Shown in pieces: positions 48,536 to 59,917 of a stretch of 64,000 nucleotides of DNA. The stretch lies in assembly GCF_000280925.3 (NCBI RefSeq), contig NZ_CP012109.1:5290501-5354500 (forward strand). The letters run 5' to 3'. How positions within the stretch are numbered: the first letter of the stretch is position 1; each line of letters starts with the position of its first letter. The DNA comes from Myxococcus hansupus. Lineage in GTDB: Bacteria; Myxococcota; Myxococcia; Myxococcales; Myxococcaceae. The notes under the pieces were generated by a model. That model was not told the DNA's origin and made no database searches. It saw nothing but the letters and a program-made list of their open reading frames with translations. The translations under genes were made by a program, and so were the position numbers.

Positions 48536-49651
48536 TCAGCCCTCGCGACGACCCGCCGGCACCAGGACGTGCGTGAGCACGTAACGCTTGAGCCGCTGGC
48601 GGAGCTCGTCGTCCAGGGTGAGGACGACCTGGGGGTGGACGCGCGCGCCCACCTCGAACAGCACCGCCTCCAGCAGCAGCCCTTCCTGGGTGATGTCGAG
48701 CAGGCGCTCCAACGTGGGGTCCAGGGCGTCCAGCTTGCCTTCCGCTTTCTGGGTTTCGTGGACGGCGAGCGCCGAGGCCAGACACTCCATCTCCTCCACG
48801 GAGGTGAACTGCTCCTCGGTGGAGCCCGTCATCTTCTCGCGGTGCGACGGCTCGCCCAGCCACAGCGCCTTGCAGTTGGCGAAGGCGAACCAACCCGGGT
48901 CGTGGTTGGGGTCGAACTGGATGGAGACGCCCTCGCCCTCTCGCACGGCGAAACCGCGCGGCACGATGACGTCCCCACGGACGACGAGCCCCAGGTGCGC
49001 GTTGGTCCGGAAGAACTGGCGGATGACGGGGTAGCGCGGGTTGAGCACCAGGCACCACGCCCACGCATCCAGCGCCTCCTGGTATTGCTCCAGCTTCGCC
49101 AGGGCGTTGCCCTGGAAGAACCAGGCGCGGTGGTCATTCGGGTTGAGCGTGGTGGCCCGGCGGTAGTGCTCCAGCGCCGTGGCCGCGTCGTCCGAAAAGT
49201 ACGCCGCGTCACCCCGGAAGACCCAGGCCACGTAGCAGTCCGGGCACGCGTCGGTGGCGCGGGCATACAGCTTCGCCGCCTCGTCGTAACGCCGGGCCTG
49301 GAAGTGGGGCTCGGCCTCGTCGAGCAGGGCCTTCACCGACGCATCGACGGGCCACTCCCGGATGACGCGCTGGCCCGACTCCTCCACCACCCAGGGGGCC
49401 TCCACCGCGCTCACGCGCTGCGGCCACAACTGGTCCCCCCACCCACCGGGCGGCGAGTCCTTCCCGTCGACCTTGTAGAGCACCTGGGACGCTTCCAGTT
49501 GCGCGACGACTTCGGAGGGCGAGAGGTACTGAGGCGTGTCGCGCTCCTTCACGGTCGCGGAGGCGGACCGGTCGGCCTCGGGGGCCGGCTTGGGCGTGGA
49601 CGCGCAGCCGAGGATGAAGGCACAACCGAACAAGAGGAGGGATTGGCGCAC
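48536..49651 (-). CDS. TPR-repeat lipoprotein
   Basis: A 371-residue protein beginning at GTG 49651. The signal peptide ends in a lipobox (FGCAFILGCAST). Residues about 105-220 hold three tetratricopeptide repeats: AEPHFQARRYDEAAKLYARA, RGDAAYFSDDAATALEHYR and GNALAKLEQYQEALDAWAWC. The C-terminal 170 residues are unassigned. TPR modules mediate protein-protein contacts, so it is probably a scaffold on the inner face of the outer membrane. It converges on the TonB-like gene with a 6-nt gap. Confidence 0.87.
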   Translation of the reverse strand: MRQSLLLFGCAFILGCASTPKPAPEADRSASATVKERDTPQYLSPSEVVAQLEASQVLYKVDGKDSPPGGWGDQLWPQRVSAVEAPWVVEESGQRVIREWPVDASVKALLDEAEPHFQARRYDEAAKLYARATDACPDCYVAWVFRGDAAYFSDDAATALEHYRRATTLNPNDHRAWFFQGNALAKLEQYQEALDAWAWCLVLNPRYPVIRQFFRTNAHLGLVVRGDVIVPRGFAVREGEGVSIQFDPNHDPGWFAFANCKALWLGEPSHREKMTGSTEEQFTSVEEMECLASALAVHETQKAEGKLDALDPTLERLLDITQEGLLLEAVLFEVGARVHPQVVLTLDDELRQRLKRYVLTHVLVPAGRREG

Positions 49652-49900
49652 GCGCAGGAGCCCTTTCCGTGGAGGAGGTCCCTCAGTCTATGCCCGCGAA
49701 GCCCCCGGGTCGGAGCATCGAAACACGCAGGCAGGCCCCGGCACCCGTTTCGCGGGAGATGTCCGCCGCCAGGCAAGCGTCTGAGCGGCGCGGAAGAATG
49801 GCTCGCGAGCGGCCCGGGTCTCCGTTAGGACGCGAGCGCCGGGCCCCAGAGGGCCGGGCCTTCCCGGCCGCTGCCCCGGCGGACTCGGGCTCCGGGCGGG

Positions 49901-51391
49901 ATGATGGCAAGCACCTGGTACGACGCGGTGGTGGTGGGCGCGGGGTTTGGCGGACTGGCCACCGCGTTGGAATTGTCACGCCAGGGCGCGCGCGTGGCGC
50001 TGTGCGAGTCCCTGAACTACCCCGGCGGCTGCGCCAGCACCTTCCAGCGAGGCGGCTACGCGTTCGAGGCGGGCGCCACCCTGTTCTCCGGCTTCGAGCC
50101 CCACCAGCTCTTCGGCCGGTGGATTCGCGAACTCTCCCTGCCGGTGACGGTGGACTGGTTGGACCCCGTGGTGGAGCTGCGCACGCCCACGTCACGGCTC
50201 GCGGTGCATCGCGACCGCGCGCGCTTCATCGACTCGCTGTGCGCGCTTCCCGGAGCCCCCGCTCCCGCGGTGCGACGGCTCTTCGCGCTCCAGTCCCAGG
50301 TGGCGGGAGCCTTGTGGCCCCTCTTCGATGACCCAACGCTCCTGCCGCCGTTGAACGTGAAGGCCCTGCTGCGCCACGCGGGACGCGCGCTCCATTATCC
50401 CCCGCTGCTGCGGTGGCTGGGACGGCCCTTGGGCGCGGTGCTGGAGCACCTGGGGCTCACCGGCTTCGCGCCCCTGCGCACGTACCTGGACGCGCTCTGC
50501 CAGATCACCGTTCAGTGCAGCGCCGCCGAGGCGGAAGCCCCGTTCGCGCTGGCCGCCATGGACTACTACTGGCGAGGCACCGGGCACGTCCGAGGTGGCA
50601 TCGGGCAACTCGCCAAGGCCCTCACGGGCGCCGTGGAAGCACACGGAGGCACGGTGCTGCTGGCCAACCGGGTCAAGGCGGTGACGGCGATTCCGGGCGG
50701 CTGGCGGGTGGAGGCGCGGCGCGGCGAGCTGCAGGCGCGCCATGTCGTCACGAACGTGCTGCCCCGCGGATTGAGCCGGCTCCTGGGGGCTTCGCTGGAG
50801 TCGATGCCTCGGATGGACACGCTGTCCCGAAGCGTCGAGTCGGGATGGGGCGCGGCGATGCGCTACCTGGTGGTGCGCACGCCCGGCGACGCGGATGGCA
50901 GCGCGCATCACCTGGAGCTGGTGGATGACGTCAGCGCGCCCTTCATCGAAGGCAACCACCTGTTCATGTCCATCAGCGGCGAGGCCGACGCCGGACGCGC
51001 GCCGCCCGGGCACCGCACGGTGACGGTGTCCACGCACGTGCCACTCACGACCCTGGCCTCGCTGCCGGAGGCCGAGCAACGCGCCTACGTGGAGCGCGTC
51101 CAGGCTCGGATGGACCAGGGGCTGCGGAAGCTCGCGCCCGAGTGGCTCGAGGGGCTCGTGCAGGCGCTGCCGGCCTCTCCGCGCACCTATCAACGCTTCA
51201 CGCAGCGAGACGGAGGCGCGGTGGGCGGTGTCCCCCGCCGCGCGGGCCTGGCGAACTACCGGCACCTGGGCCCCCTGCAGGTCCGCGAAGGACTGTGGCT
51301 GGTGGGCGACTCGGTGTTTCCCGGGCAGAGCACCCTGGCCACGGCCGTGGGCGGCGTGCGCACGGCCGCGAGCATCTCCGCACGGCGCTGA
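49901..51391 (+). CDS. FAD-dependent carotenoid desaturase/isomerase-type oxidoreductase
   Basis: A 496-residue flavoprotein of the phytoene desaturase (CrtI/CrtISO) family. The dinucleotide fold is at the start, VVVGAGFGGLATALELSRQG, and the second FAD motif at the end, EGLWLVGDSVFPGQSTLATA. The interior has the family motif GHVRGGIGQLAKAL. Start codon candidates are the tandem ATGs at 49901 and 49904. It may act on a carotenoid or retinoid, or on another all-trans polyene or fatty chain. It is alone, divergent from the TPR gene and convergent on the hydrolase, so the pathway is not shown. Confidence 0.88.
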   Translation: MMASTWYDAVVVGAGFGGLATALELSRQGARVALCESLNYPGGCASTFQRGGYAFEAGATLFSGFEPHQLFGRWIRELSLPVTVDWLDPVVELRTPTSRLAVHRDRARFIDSLCALPGAPAPAVRRLFALQSQVAGALWPLFDDPTLLPPLNVKALLRHAGRALHYPPLLRWLGRPLGAVLEHLGLTGFAPLRTYLDALCQITVQCSAAEAEAPFALAAMDYYWRGTGHVRGGIGQLAKALTGAVEAHGGTVLLANRVKAVTAIPGGWRVEARRGELQARHVVTNVLPRGLSRLLGASLESMPRMDTLSRSVESGWGAAMRYLVVRTPGDADGSAHHLELVDDVSAPFIEGNHLFMSISGEADAGRAPPGHRTVTVSTHVPLTTLASLPEAEQRAYVERVQARMDQGLRKLAPEWLEGLVQALPASPRTYQRFTQRDGGAVGGVPRRAGLANYRHLGPLQVREGLWLVGDSVFPGQSTLATAVGGVRTAASISARR

Positions 51392-51403
51392 GTCCGCGCG
51401 CCG

Positions 51404-52554
51404 TCAGGCGTCGAGCAGCTCCGCCCAGAAACGCACGAGCCGCCACACATCCCGCCACGCCTGCGGCCCGTCCATCTCCGCGTGGGTGATGAGTGGCGTG
51501 GCCAGCGCGTGGACCTGGGTGTGGGGCCGCAGCACCTCCGCCAGCCGCTGGGACTCCATGGCGGGAATCACCGTGTCGCCCTCGCCGTGCAGCAGGAAGA
51601 CGGGAGCGGAGGGAGGCGGCGAGCGCTCGGGCGACAACGCCGGGTCCGCGGCGAACGTCTTCACGAAGGGCAGCAGACGCGGCCCGAGCTCCGCCACGTC
51701 GCGCGCATTCACGTACCCCAGCAACGTGGCCGCGGGCTCCGGAAGCGTGGCTTGCAGCTCGCGCGCCTTGGCGAAGGTCTGCTCCGCCAGACGCCTGTCG
51801 ACCATCGCCTGGTGGGACGCACGCAGGAAGGTCCGGATGCCCGCGCGCAGGGGCTCCACCTGCTCGGGAGGCACCAGCTTCTCCGCCACGTTGAGCAGGA
51901 TGATGACCACGCCGTAGTCATGGGGCGCCAGGTGGCTCCCATCCGGCAGCTCGCCCGAGCACAGGAACGTCAGCACGCGGGGAAGGTCCCCATGCCCGCC
52001 GAAGGAGAGCGTGGCCGCCACGCGGTCCTTCAAGGCGGGCCGTCCGGCGGCCACCACCGACAGGCCTCCTGAGAAGCTGATGCCATACAGCGCCACCTTG
52101 CCCTCCGGCGCTAGCTCTGGCTGCGCGGCGGTCCACGCGGCGGCGTCCTCGATGATGTCCGGCAAGCGCGGGGTGATTTCGTAGCGCAACAGGTCCGCGG
52201 GCTCCGGCGTGAGCACCACCTGTCCGCCTTGCGCGAGGTCCTCGGCCAGCTTCACCAGCCGGGGCTCGTCGATGCCATCCGCATGGACCCCCGAGGTGAG
52301 CACCACGGGGTGCCCCCTTGGGCTCAGCGGCCGGTACAACCGCGCGCGCACCGGCCCGTGCCGCGTGGGCACGCGCAAGTCGCTCACGTCGTAGACGCCG
52401 ACGCGCCAGTTCGCGAGCGCCGTCTCCATCGTGCCCTGCATGCCCGCGGCGCGGACCACCAGCGAGAGCCCTCGCAGGTAGCCCGGCAGCACCACCAGGG
52501 CCGCCACCAGGAGCGCGACACCGACGGCGGCCAGCGTCCGCCGGACCGCACGGC

Positions 52555-52558
<4 letters not shown>
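51404..52558 (-). CDS. Membrane-anchored alpha/beta hydrolase
   Basis: A 384-residue protein with an N-terminal membrane helix (TLAAVGVALLVAALVVLPGY). The alpha/beta hydrolase core has the nucleophile Ser in ALYGISFSGGLSVV, an Asp candidate in LLHGEGDTVIPA and a His candidate in PLITHAEMDG. A short-chain esterase or peptidase role is possible. The start ATG overlaps the stop of the upstream hybrid kinase gene by 4 nt (TGA in ATGA), so the two are translationally coupled. The substrate is unknown. Confidence 0.87.
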
Positions 52559-54120
<1,562 letters not shown>

Positions 54121-54208
54121 GGCGTCAATCCTCCGGCCCCATGAGCCTTGGGTTCCGCGCGCATGAGCCGGAGCCACCCGCCCATTGCAGCGCCCAGTCG
54201 CTCCCCGG

Positions 54209-55201
54209 TCAACGGCGTCGCGCCACGGACAGTCCATTGCCCTTTCGAGCGGTGGTTTTGCCGACCCGGCGGGTCGCCACCGCCACCACCTCTGGCCCCA
54301 CCGCGCACACCTGCAGCAACGGGCAGCGCCCACAGTTTTCTGACACGGGTTGGGCGGGACACGCCCCACTCATGCCGTAGTGACACAATGCGAAGTCGAA
54401 GCGAACGGGGTCGGCCGCATCCAGCGCGCGCAGGGCGGCCGTCACCTCTTCCGCCGTCCGCCACGTCAGGTCACTGCGGTGTGTCAATCCCAGGTGCCGC
54501 GAGATGCGGCCAATGTGTGTATCCAGCGGAATCAGGAGCGAGGAAGGCGGAATGCGCTTCCAGATGCCGAAATCCACGGCGTCCGGACCTCGCACCATCC
54601 AACGAAGGAAGAGGTTGAGGCGCTTGGCGGCCCCTGCCCCCAAGGGCGATGGCAGCAGGTGGTGCAAGCCCCGTTCGGGTCCCAGGGCCGCGCGCAGAGG
54701 CTCCATGGGCACGGCGCGCAGGCCCGTGGTGAAGTGGTCCAGCGCACCGTGAAGCGTCCCGCGCGTCTGGAGCCCCTCCAGGAACAAGGCCTCCAGGCTG
54801 CCGTGCTCGCGCAGCACGCGGCCCATGCCCAGCAGGAGCACCGCCACGTCCGTGCCCACGTTGAAGCGGTACACGAACCCGGTGAGCAGCTTCCGAGCCC
54901 CTGGCACGTCGAGCGCGCGAACGAAGGCCGCGGGCGACGTCCCCATGCGCTGGAGCAAGGCGTCCACCTTCGGCCGGAACAGGTCCGCGCGGCCGTACGC
55001 CAGCCCAGCGGCCAGCAGGGCGCTGACCTCGATGTCGCGCGGGTCGGTGTAGCGGTGCGGGAACTCCACCGGGTCAGCGGCGATACGGGCGCGGGCGTCC
55101 GTCGACGACAGGACGGCCTCCAGCCGCGGGCGCAGGTGCTCGACCGCTTGGGGTGAGAGCCCCGTGACAGCGGGCCCGCGCGGCTTGGACTTCAGTGGCA
55201 C
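54209..55201 (-). CDS. TIGR02757/DUF2400-family protein
   Basis: A 330-residue protein of the DUF2400 family, distantly related to HhH-GPD base-excision glycosylases. Landmarks are DPRDIEVSALLAAGLAYGR near the start, RWMVRGPDAVDFGIW in the middle, PLDTHIGRISRHLGLT, and a C-terminal cysteine cluster CGRCPLLQVC after CHYGMSGACP that may bind a metal or Fe-S cluster. I chose GTG 55201 with GGGAG upstream; a TTG at 55216 is possible. Function is not established. It lies upstream of the hybrid kinase on the same strand. Confidence 0.87.
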   Translation of the reverse strand: MPLKSKPRGPAVTGLSPQAVEHLRPRLEAVLSSTDARARIAADPVEFPHRYTDPRDIEVSALLAAGLAYGRADLFRPKVDALLQRMGTSPAAFVRALDVPGARKLLTGFVYRFNVGTDVAVLLLGMGRVLREHGSLEALFLEGLQTRGTLHGALDHFTTGLRAVPMEPLRAALGPERGLHHLLPSPLGAGAAKRLNLFLRWMVRGPDAVDFGIWKRIPPSSLLIPLDTHIGRISRHLGLTHRSDLTWRTAEEVTAALRALDAADPVRFDFALCHYGMSGACPAQPVSENCGRCPLLQVCAVGPEVVAVATRRVGKTTARKGNGLSVARRR

Positions 55202-55496
55202 GTCGGGGACTCCCAAATGGTCCTAGAACGGCGGGCTGCCCCCCAGTCTTCCCCACTCTCGCGGCTGCCTCCACGGCGCGCAACGGTTCGTCACGACGAC
55301 GTCTCAAGCCAGCGCCATGCGTCAAACACAGTCATGGGCTGTAAAACCAACCGGCCCTGCGCCCGGTGCGTGAGACATCCACATTCCGCTTTACTCATAA
55401 CCTCTTTAAGTCGTAATTCGAGAATGTCGCGACCACCGGTCGGACCGCGCGCCCGGAAGCCGCGGGCGTGACGCAATCCCAGAGGGGGAAGTCCAC

Positions 55497-56810
55497 ATGC
55501 AAGAGCAACCGTCGACGCAGGGCGTCTGGGGCGCCGTGCGAGCCGTCATCTCTCACCCGGGGCTCCAGACCCTGGCGCTGGCCGTGGCCATCACCGTGCC
55601 CTGGAGCGCCTCCGCGCAGCCCATGTCCCTGCCAGGGATGGATTTGAATCAGCACTGCCGAAGCGTCTACGACAACACCGCGTTCGCGTATCTCGCGACG
55701 TCCAACGCCTTCGGATGGAAGTGCTACCACCAGGGACAGGACAAGCCCATGGACCTGGACCGGGCGTGCCGGGACCAGTACGCGTACAACAGCGAGGGCT
55801 TCCAGGCGGACTACCTGAACTTCAGCGATCCGTATTCCTGGTACTGCGTGCTCAAGGCCAACTACACGCCCGCGAGCTACCCCTCCACCACGCTGTCGAT
55901 GTTCCTGTGGAAGGGACGGAAGATCGCGCTGCGGACGCCGGACCGGACGACCTGCACGACGCAGCAAATCCAACACATCGTCACGGGACTCGATAAGGGC
56001 GCCGACTTCTACGAGCTGGCCACGGGACGGACGCCCACCCCGTATCTCAGCTACGGCGGACTCAACAGCTTCGTCGTGCTGCCCAACGGCTACGTCTCGC
56101 CGTGCGGCGGCCTCGCCTGCGGCTACGTGGGCTACACGGGCGTGGAGTTCAAGTTCGAGGTGTTCCGGGACCAGATGTGCCCCGATGCCGCGGCCGGCGT
56201 TCACGACAGCACGCCCTACTACGAGCTGGGCCGCAACTACTGGTTCTACAGCGCCCAGCTCGCCTCGACCGAGTCCGCCTACGGCAGCAGCATCGTCACG
56301 GGTTATGCGGTGGCGATGCGGTTCCTGGCCATGAACCACGAGGGCCTGTCGGGCAACAGCACCCACAACGCCCTCCACAGCCAGGTCGTGGGGCTCGTGG
56401 ACACGTACCGGACGGCGACGGTGGCCTGCGGAACGGCGGGAGCCACGACGACGCCCACCACACCCGGCGGCTCGACGTGCTACCGCCATGACTGGGAGAA
56501 CACGCTGCGGGCCGGGACCGGGCTTTCGGGCCTCAATTCGACGGACCTGTTCGCGTCCTTCGTCCTCCGGCTGCGCCGGCAGCACGGCTGGAGCTTCGTC
56601 TACAACGTCTGGCAGGAGGCCGCGGCGCTCAGCAGCGTGAGCAGCGCGTACCATGCGGCGGACAACTTCGTCATCGCCGCCAGCCGGGCCGCGGGCGCCA
56701 ACCTGTCGGACGTCTTCCAGCAGTCCTGGCGGTGGCCGGTGAGCAGCAGCGTCCGGACCCAACTGCAGAGCGAGCTGGGCACGCCGGTCGGCGTCACCGC
56801 GTACCACTGA
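55497..56810 (+). CDS. Secreted Cys-rich protein of unknown function
   Basis: A 437-residue exported protein. A signal peptide (LALAVAITVPWSASAQP) follows a longer polar N-terminus. Residues 55-125 carry two copies of a Cys-Tyr-Trp module: CRSVYDNTAFAYLATSNAFG then WKC, and CRDQYAYNSEGFQADYLNFS then WYC, consistent with disulfides. A basic segment (FLWKGRKIALRTPDRTTC) and further Cys pairs follow, then a 150-residue helical C-terminus. I see no catalytic motif. It may bind a surface or a carbohydrate. The upstream 280-nt region has low GC and probably contains its promoter; a strong hairpin follows. Confidence 0.75.
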   Translation: MQEQPSTQGVWGAVRAVISHPGLQTLALAVAITVPWSASAQPMSLPGMDLNQHCRSVYDNTAFAYLATSNAFGWKCYHQGQDKPMDLDRACRDQYAYNSEGFQADYLNFSDPYSWYCVLKANYTPASYPSTTLSMFLWKGRKIALRTPDRTTCTTQQIQHIVTGLDKGADFYELATGRTPTPYLSYGGLNSFVVLPNGYVSPCGGLACGYVGYTGVEFKFEVFRDQMCPDAAAGVHDSTPYYELGRNYWFYSAQLASTESAYGSSIVTGYAVAMRFLAMNHEGLSGNSTHNALHSQVVGLVDTYRTATVACGTAGATTTPTTPGGSTCYRHDWENTLRAGTGLSGLNSTDLFASFVLRLRRQHGWSFVYNVWQEAAALSSVSSAYHAADNFVIAASRAAGANLSDVFQQSWRWPVSSSVRTQLQSELGTPVGVTAYH

Positions 56811-56826
56811 ACCCAGGCCGCGTGAC

Positions 56827-56860
56827 GAGGCCCCCACCCCGCTTCGTGGGCGGGGGCCTC
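56827..56860. terminator. Strong hairpin between convergent genes
   Basis: GAGGCCCCC (56827-56835) pairs perfectly with GGGGGCCTC (56852-56860), and the loop adds CCC/GGG pairing around CGCTTCGT. It lies 16 nt after the secreted-protein stop and 12 nt before the M28 peptidase stop, so it can end both messages. Confidence 0.75.
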
Positions 56861-56872
56861 CTCCGCGTCACC

Positions 56873-58918
56873 TCAGTACAGGCTGGGGTCGCGCCCCACG
56901 GCGAAGACGAGGTCGTCGTGGTCGTTGTAGCTCCCCGGGTTGCAGGGATACGCGCTGCCGCGCACCCGGAAGATGGCGCGCACCACCTGGGTGGTGCCCG
57001 TCGGCAACAGATACGGGGTGGACAGCACCTGGAGTCCCTTGTCCGGCGGAGACAGCGTCGCGACGAACTGCCAGACCGGCGCGTTCGCGTCAGCGGCGAC
57101 GTACAGGTCCAGCTTCTCGCTGCGCGGCGTCTGAGACCAGACCGTCGCGCTGATGTTCACGAGCGCTCCGCCCGTCAGGTGCGCCCCATCGATGGAGGAC
57201 ACCACGATGCGCTCGTTGGACGACTCCCGCAGGTATGTGCCCGACAGGCCGTCCGCGCAGCTATTCTGGACGGTGTTGGGGGCATTCAGCTCCGGGCCCA
57301 TGAAGCCGCCGCGCCCGTTGAGCAGCGTTCCGGAATCACACTCGTTGGAGACAGACGCGCACCGCGGCGCCCTCAGTCCGGAATCGAAGCCCGCCGCGCT
57401 GGTGGCGTTGCTCACCGTCACGAGAACCCCAGCGCTGGTGGCGGACTGATTCACACCGTCCACGGCCCGCGCCGTCAGCGTGTGGCTGCCATTGGTCTCC
57501 ACGGCCGTGTCCCAGGCGAACGTATAGGGGGACGTGGTCGCCGTCGCCCTCACCACGCCATCCACCAGCAGCTCCACCCGGCTCACGCCCGAAGCATCCG
57601 TGGCGTTGACCGTCACCGTCGTCACGCCGGACACCGCGCTGCCCTGGGCCGGAGAGGTGATGGCCACCTCCGGCGGCGTCACGTCATCCGGCTGCAAGCT
57701 GCCCTTGGCGAGCTCCGCCAGGTACGCCGTGGCGAGCTTCGCGAACTTGAGCGACTGGTTCGCGTTGCCACCGCTGTTGGCGAGCGTGTCCCGGGGCGTG
57801 TGGATGTGCGGATTGGACACGCTCAGCGGCGCCTCGAAGGGCATCGAGGCCGGGAAACCCGCGGTCGTCCACGACGCATGGTCCGAGCAGGCATAGCCGC
57901 ACGACGTGGTCGTCCAACTGATTTCGCTGCTGAAGTAGGTGCCGATGAGGCTGGTGAGGAACGTGTTCTGCGCCGCGTTGGTGCGGTCCGTCACCAGCGC
58001 CACGTCATGGGTCGGCGAGCCCTTGTAGTTCGTCATGTCGAGCTGCAGGACGCCCACCACGTCGATGTTCCGGTTGCGGTGGTCGGTGGCGATGGCCGCG
58101 GAGCCACGCAGGCCCACTTCCTCGGCCGCGTACGCCATGAACTTCACGGTGCGCTCCGGACGGTACCCCTGGAGCAGGGCCACCCGAATCACCTCGGTGA
58201 GCGTGGCGATGCCCGACGCATCGTCGTCCGCCCCCGGCGCGGCGCTGCCCGAGCTCGTGGAGTCCAGGTGACCGCCGAGCACGATGACCTCATCCGACAG
58301 CGTCGTGCCGTTGATGGTCATGATGACGGAGGGCTGCGCCGACGACGGCGTCGGGAATTGCGCGACAGAGACCCCCGTGCGTCCCGCGGGAATCAGCGAC
58401 TCCCAGCGGTCCTTCAGCGCGTTGGAGGCATCCAAGCCAGACTGCGACGAGTGGAAGCGCGTCTGGAAGGCGGACAGCGTGTTGATGGTCTGCCGGATGG
58501 CGGTCTCCTGGAGGCCCGCGACCAGGCTGTTGACCGTCTGTGCATTGTCAATGCTGTACGTGACAGCCGTGGCCTTGGCGGCCTCCTCCGCAACCGTCAA
58601 ATCCAGCGCGGCCAGCGCCGCCGATTCCGTCTCGTGATAGATGAACCCGCCGCAGCGCTTCAGCGTCTCATGCATCGTCCGCGAGATGAGGTTGAGCTGG
58701 GACTCCCGCACCCGCAGGACGGTGATGCCGTCTTTCTCCCCACCCGACGCGGCGGCCTCGTGACCGGCGTTCTTCAAGGCCTTGTGGACGTGGTCGAGGG
58801 CGTCCGAACCGATGGTGATCCACACCTCACGGTCCGGCGGCTGCGCGGGCTTCGCCTTCGCGAATGCCGAGACACTCCAGAGCACCAACAAGACTGAAGC
58901 CAGGCGCTTCATGTTCAT
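56873..58918 (-). CDS. Secreted M28-family zinc aminopeptidase with Ig-like and C-terminal domain
   Basis: A 681-residue exported peptidase. The ATG at 58918 is 6 nt after GGAG and starts a signal peptide (LASVLLVLWSVSAFAKA). The di-zinc site is visible: HxD in LGGHLDSTSSGS, Asp in ADDDASGIA, Glu-Glu in AEEVGLRGS, Asp in LQLDMTNYKG and His in NPHIHTPRDTL. An N-terminal prodomain of about 140 residues precedes it. About 410-490 is an Ig-like/PKD-type domain (VSRVELLVDGVV), and a 190-residue C-terminal region of beta type resembles secretion or surface-binding modules. It resembles secreted leucine aminopeptidases (Aap), and probably helps degrade prey protein. Confidence 0.93.
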   Translation of the reverse strand: MNMKRLASVLLVLWSVSAFAKAKPAQPPDREVWITIGSDALDHVHKALKNAGHEAAASGGEKDGITVLRVRESQLNLISRTMHETLKRCGGFIYHETESAALAALDLTVAEEAAKATAVTYSIDNAQTVNSLVAGLQETAIRQTINTLSAFQTRFHSSQSGLDASNALKDRWESLIPAGRTGVSVAQFPTPSSAQPSVIMTINGTTLSDEVIVLGGHLDSTSSGSAAPGADDDASGIATLTEVIRVALLQGYRPERTVKFMAYAAEEVGLRGSAAIATDHRNRNIDVVGVLQLDMTNYKGSPTHDVALVTDRTNAAQNTFLTSLIGTYFSSEISWTTTSCGYACSDHASWTTAGFPASMPFEAPLSVSNPHIHTPRDTLANSGGNANQSLKFAKLATAYLAELAKGSLQPDDVTPPEVAITSPAQGSAVSGVTTVTVNATDASGVSRVELLVDGVVRATATTSPYTFAWDTAVETNGSHTLTARAVDGVNQSATSAGVLVTVSNATSAAGFDSGLRAPRCASVSNECDSGTLLNGRGGFMGPELNAPNTVQNSCADGLSGTYLRESSNERIVVSSIDGAHLTGGALVNISATVWSQTPRSEKLDLYVAADANAPVWQFVATLSPPDKGLQVLSTPYLLPTGTTQVVRAIFRVRGSAYPCNPGSYNDHDDLVFAVGRDPSLY

Positions 58919-59090
58919 GCGTTTCTCCACTGCCATGTGGGGGGACCTTGCGGCGGAACCGGCAGGGACAGGATTCCCTGCGTCCACCGGCAATTTACAC
59001 TCCCGGAAAAAACAGGGAATACTGCTCAATCCAAAACACAGGCCCTGTCAGCCATTCTCACGGCGTGAGACAAACGCGGCGCGGCGGACG

Positions 59091-59888
59091 TTAGCGAGAC
59101 AGCTCGCGCACGGCGTGGCCCAGCTCGGGAAGGATGAGTGCCTCCAAGGCGAGCCGCACGGCCTTGGGTGAGCCCGGCAAGGCGAAGAGGATCATCCCCT
59201 GGTACGTGCCGGCCGTCGCGCGGGACATCATCGCCGCGCTCCCCACCTGTCGGTAGGACAGCATCCGGAAGAGCTCACCGAAGCCCGGGAGTTCCTTCTC
59301 GAACAGGGGACGCAGCGCCTCCACCGTGCAATCGCGCCGGCCAATGCCCGTGCCGCCGGTGAACAGCACCGCCCGGGCGCCCGACTCCCGCGCGGTCTCC
59401 AACGCGGCGCGAATCGCCTCCGGGTCATCCTTCACCACCACGGAGCCCGCGAGGGTGTGCCCGGCGGCCTCCAAGCCGTCACGCAGCACCCGGCCACTCT
59501 CATCGCGCGCCGCGTCGCGGCTGTCCGAACACGTCACGACGAAGGCGCTGACATGCACCGGCGCATGCGCCTTGTGCTCCGCCACCGGCCCCGCGTCGTG
59601 CGCGTGCGGGGCGTGGTGGTGGTGGTGGTGCTCATGCGTGTGGCCGTGGTGCTCGTGGGCGTGGTCGTGGTGCCCAGGACCGTGCTCATGCTCATGCCGG
59701 TGCGAGTGTGCGTGCTCGTGGGTATGGCTGTGCTCGCCGTGGCGGTGCTCGTGGGTGTGGCCATGGCTGTGCTCATGCGAGTGCCCGGAGTCCGCAGGAC
59801 CGTGGTCGTGGCCATGGGGGTCATGCCGATGCGCGTGGCCGTGGCCGTGCGCGCCGTCGTGCTCGGAATCGTGTCCGTCGTGTGCCAT
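59091..59888 (-). CDS. MoaB/MogA-family molybdopterin protein with extremely His-rich N-terminal leader
   Basis: A 265-residue protein. Residues 115-265 match MogA/MoaB (molybdopterin adenylyltransferase fold): VVTCSDSRDAARDESG, LFTGGTGIGRRDCTVEALRP and LFALPGSPKAVRLALE. These enzymes adenylate molybdopterin during molybdenum cofactor synthesis. The first 110 residues have more than 40 His with Glu/Asp/Gly between (for example THEHHHHHH near 85-95), far outside the family norm. Such tails bind Ni, Co, Zn or Cu in other proteins (HypB, SlyD, CbiX). I read it as a MoaB fused to a metal-binding store or chaperone tail. A Rieske gene lies upstream on the same strand. Confidence 0.93.
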   Translation of the reverse strand: MAHDGHDSEHDGAHGHGHAHRHDPHGHDHGPADSGHSHEHSHGHTHEHRHGEHSHTHEHAHSHRHEHEHGPGHHDHAHEHHGHTHEHHHHHHAPHAHDAGPVAEHKAHAPVHVSAFVVTCSDSRDAARDESGRVLRDGLEAAGHTLAGSVVVKDDPEAIRAALETARESGARAVLFTGGTGIGRRDCTVEALRPLFEKELPGFGELFRMLSYRQVGSAAMMSRATAGTYQGMILFALPGSPKAVRLALEALILPELGHAVRELSR

Positions 59889-59917
59889 GGCGGGTGCTCC
59901 AGCCTGCGAGAAGTATG

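Noticed and set aside
59560..59890. Tandem GT/GC-rich repeat that looks like a CRISPR or satellite
   Set aside because: It is the coding DNA of the His-rich leader (repeated CAT/CAC codons); units are irregular and there are no spacers.
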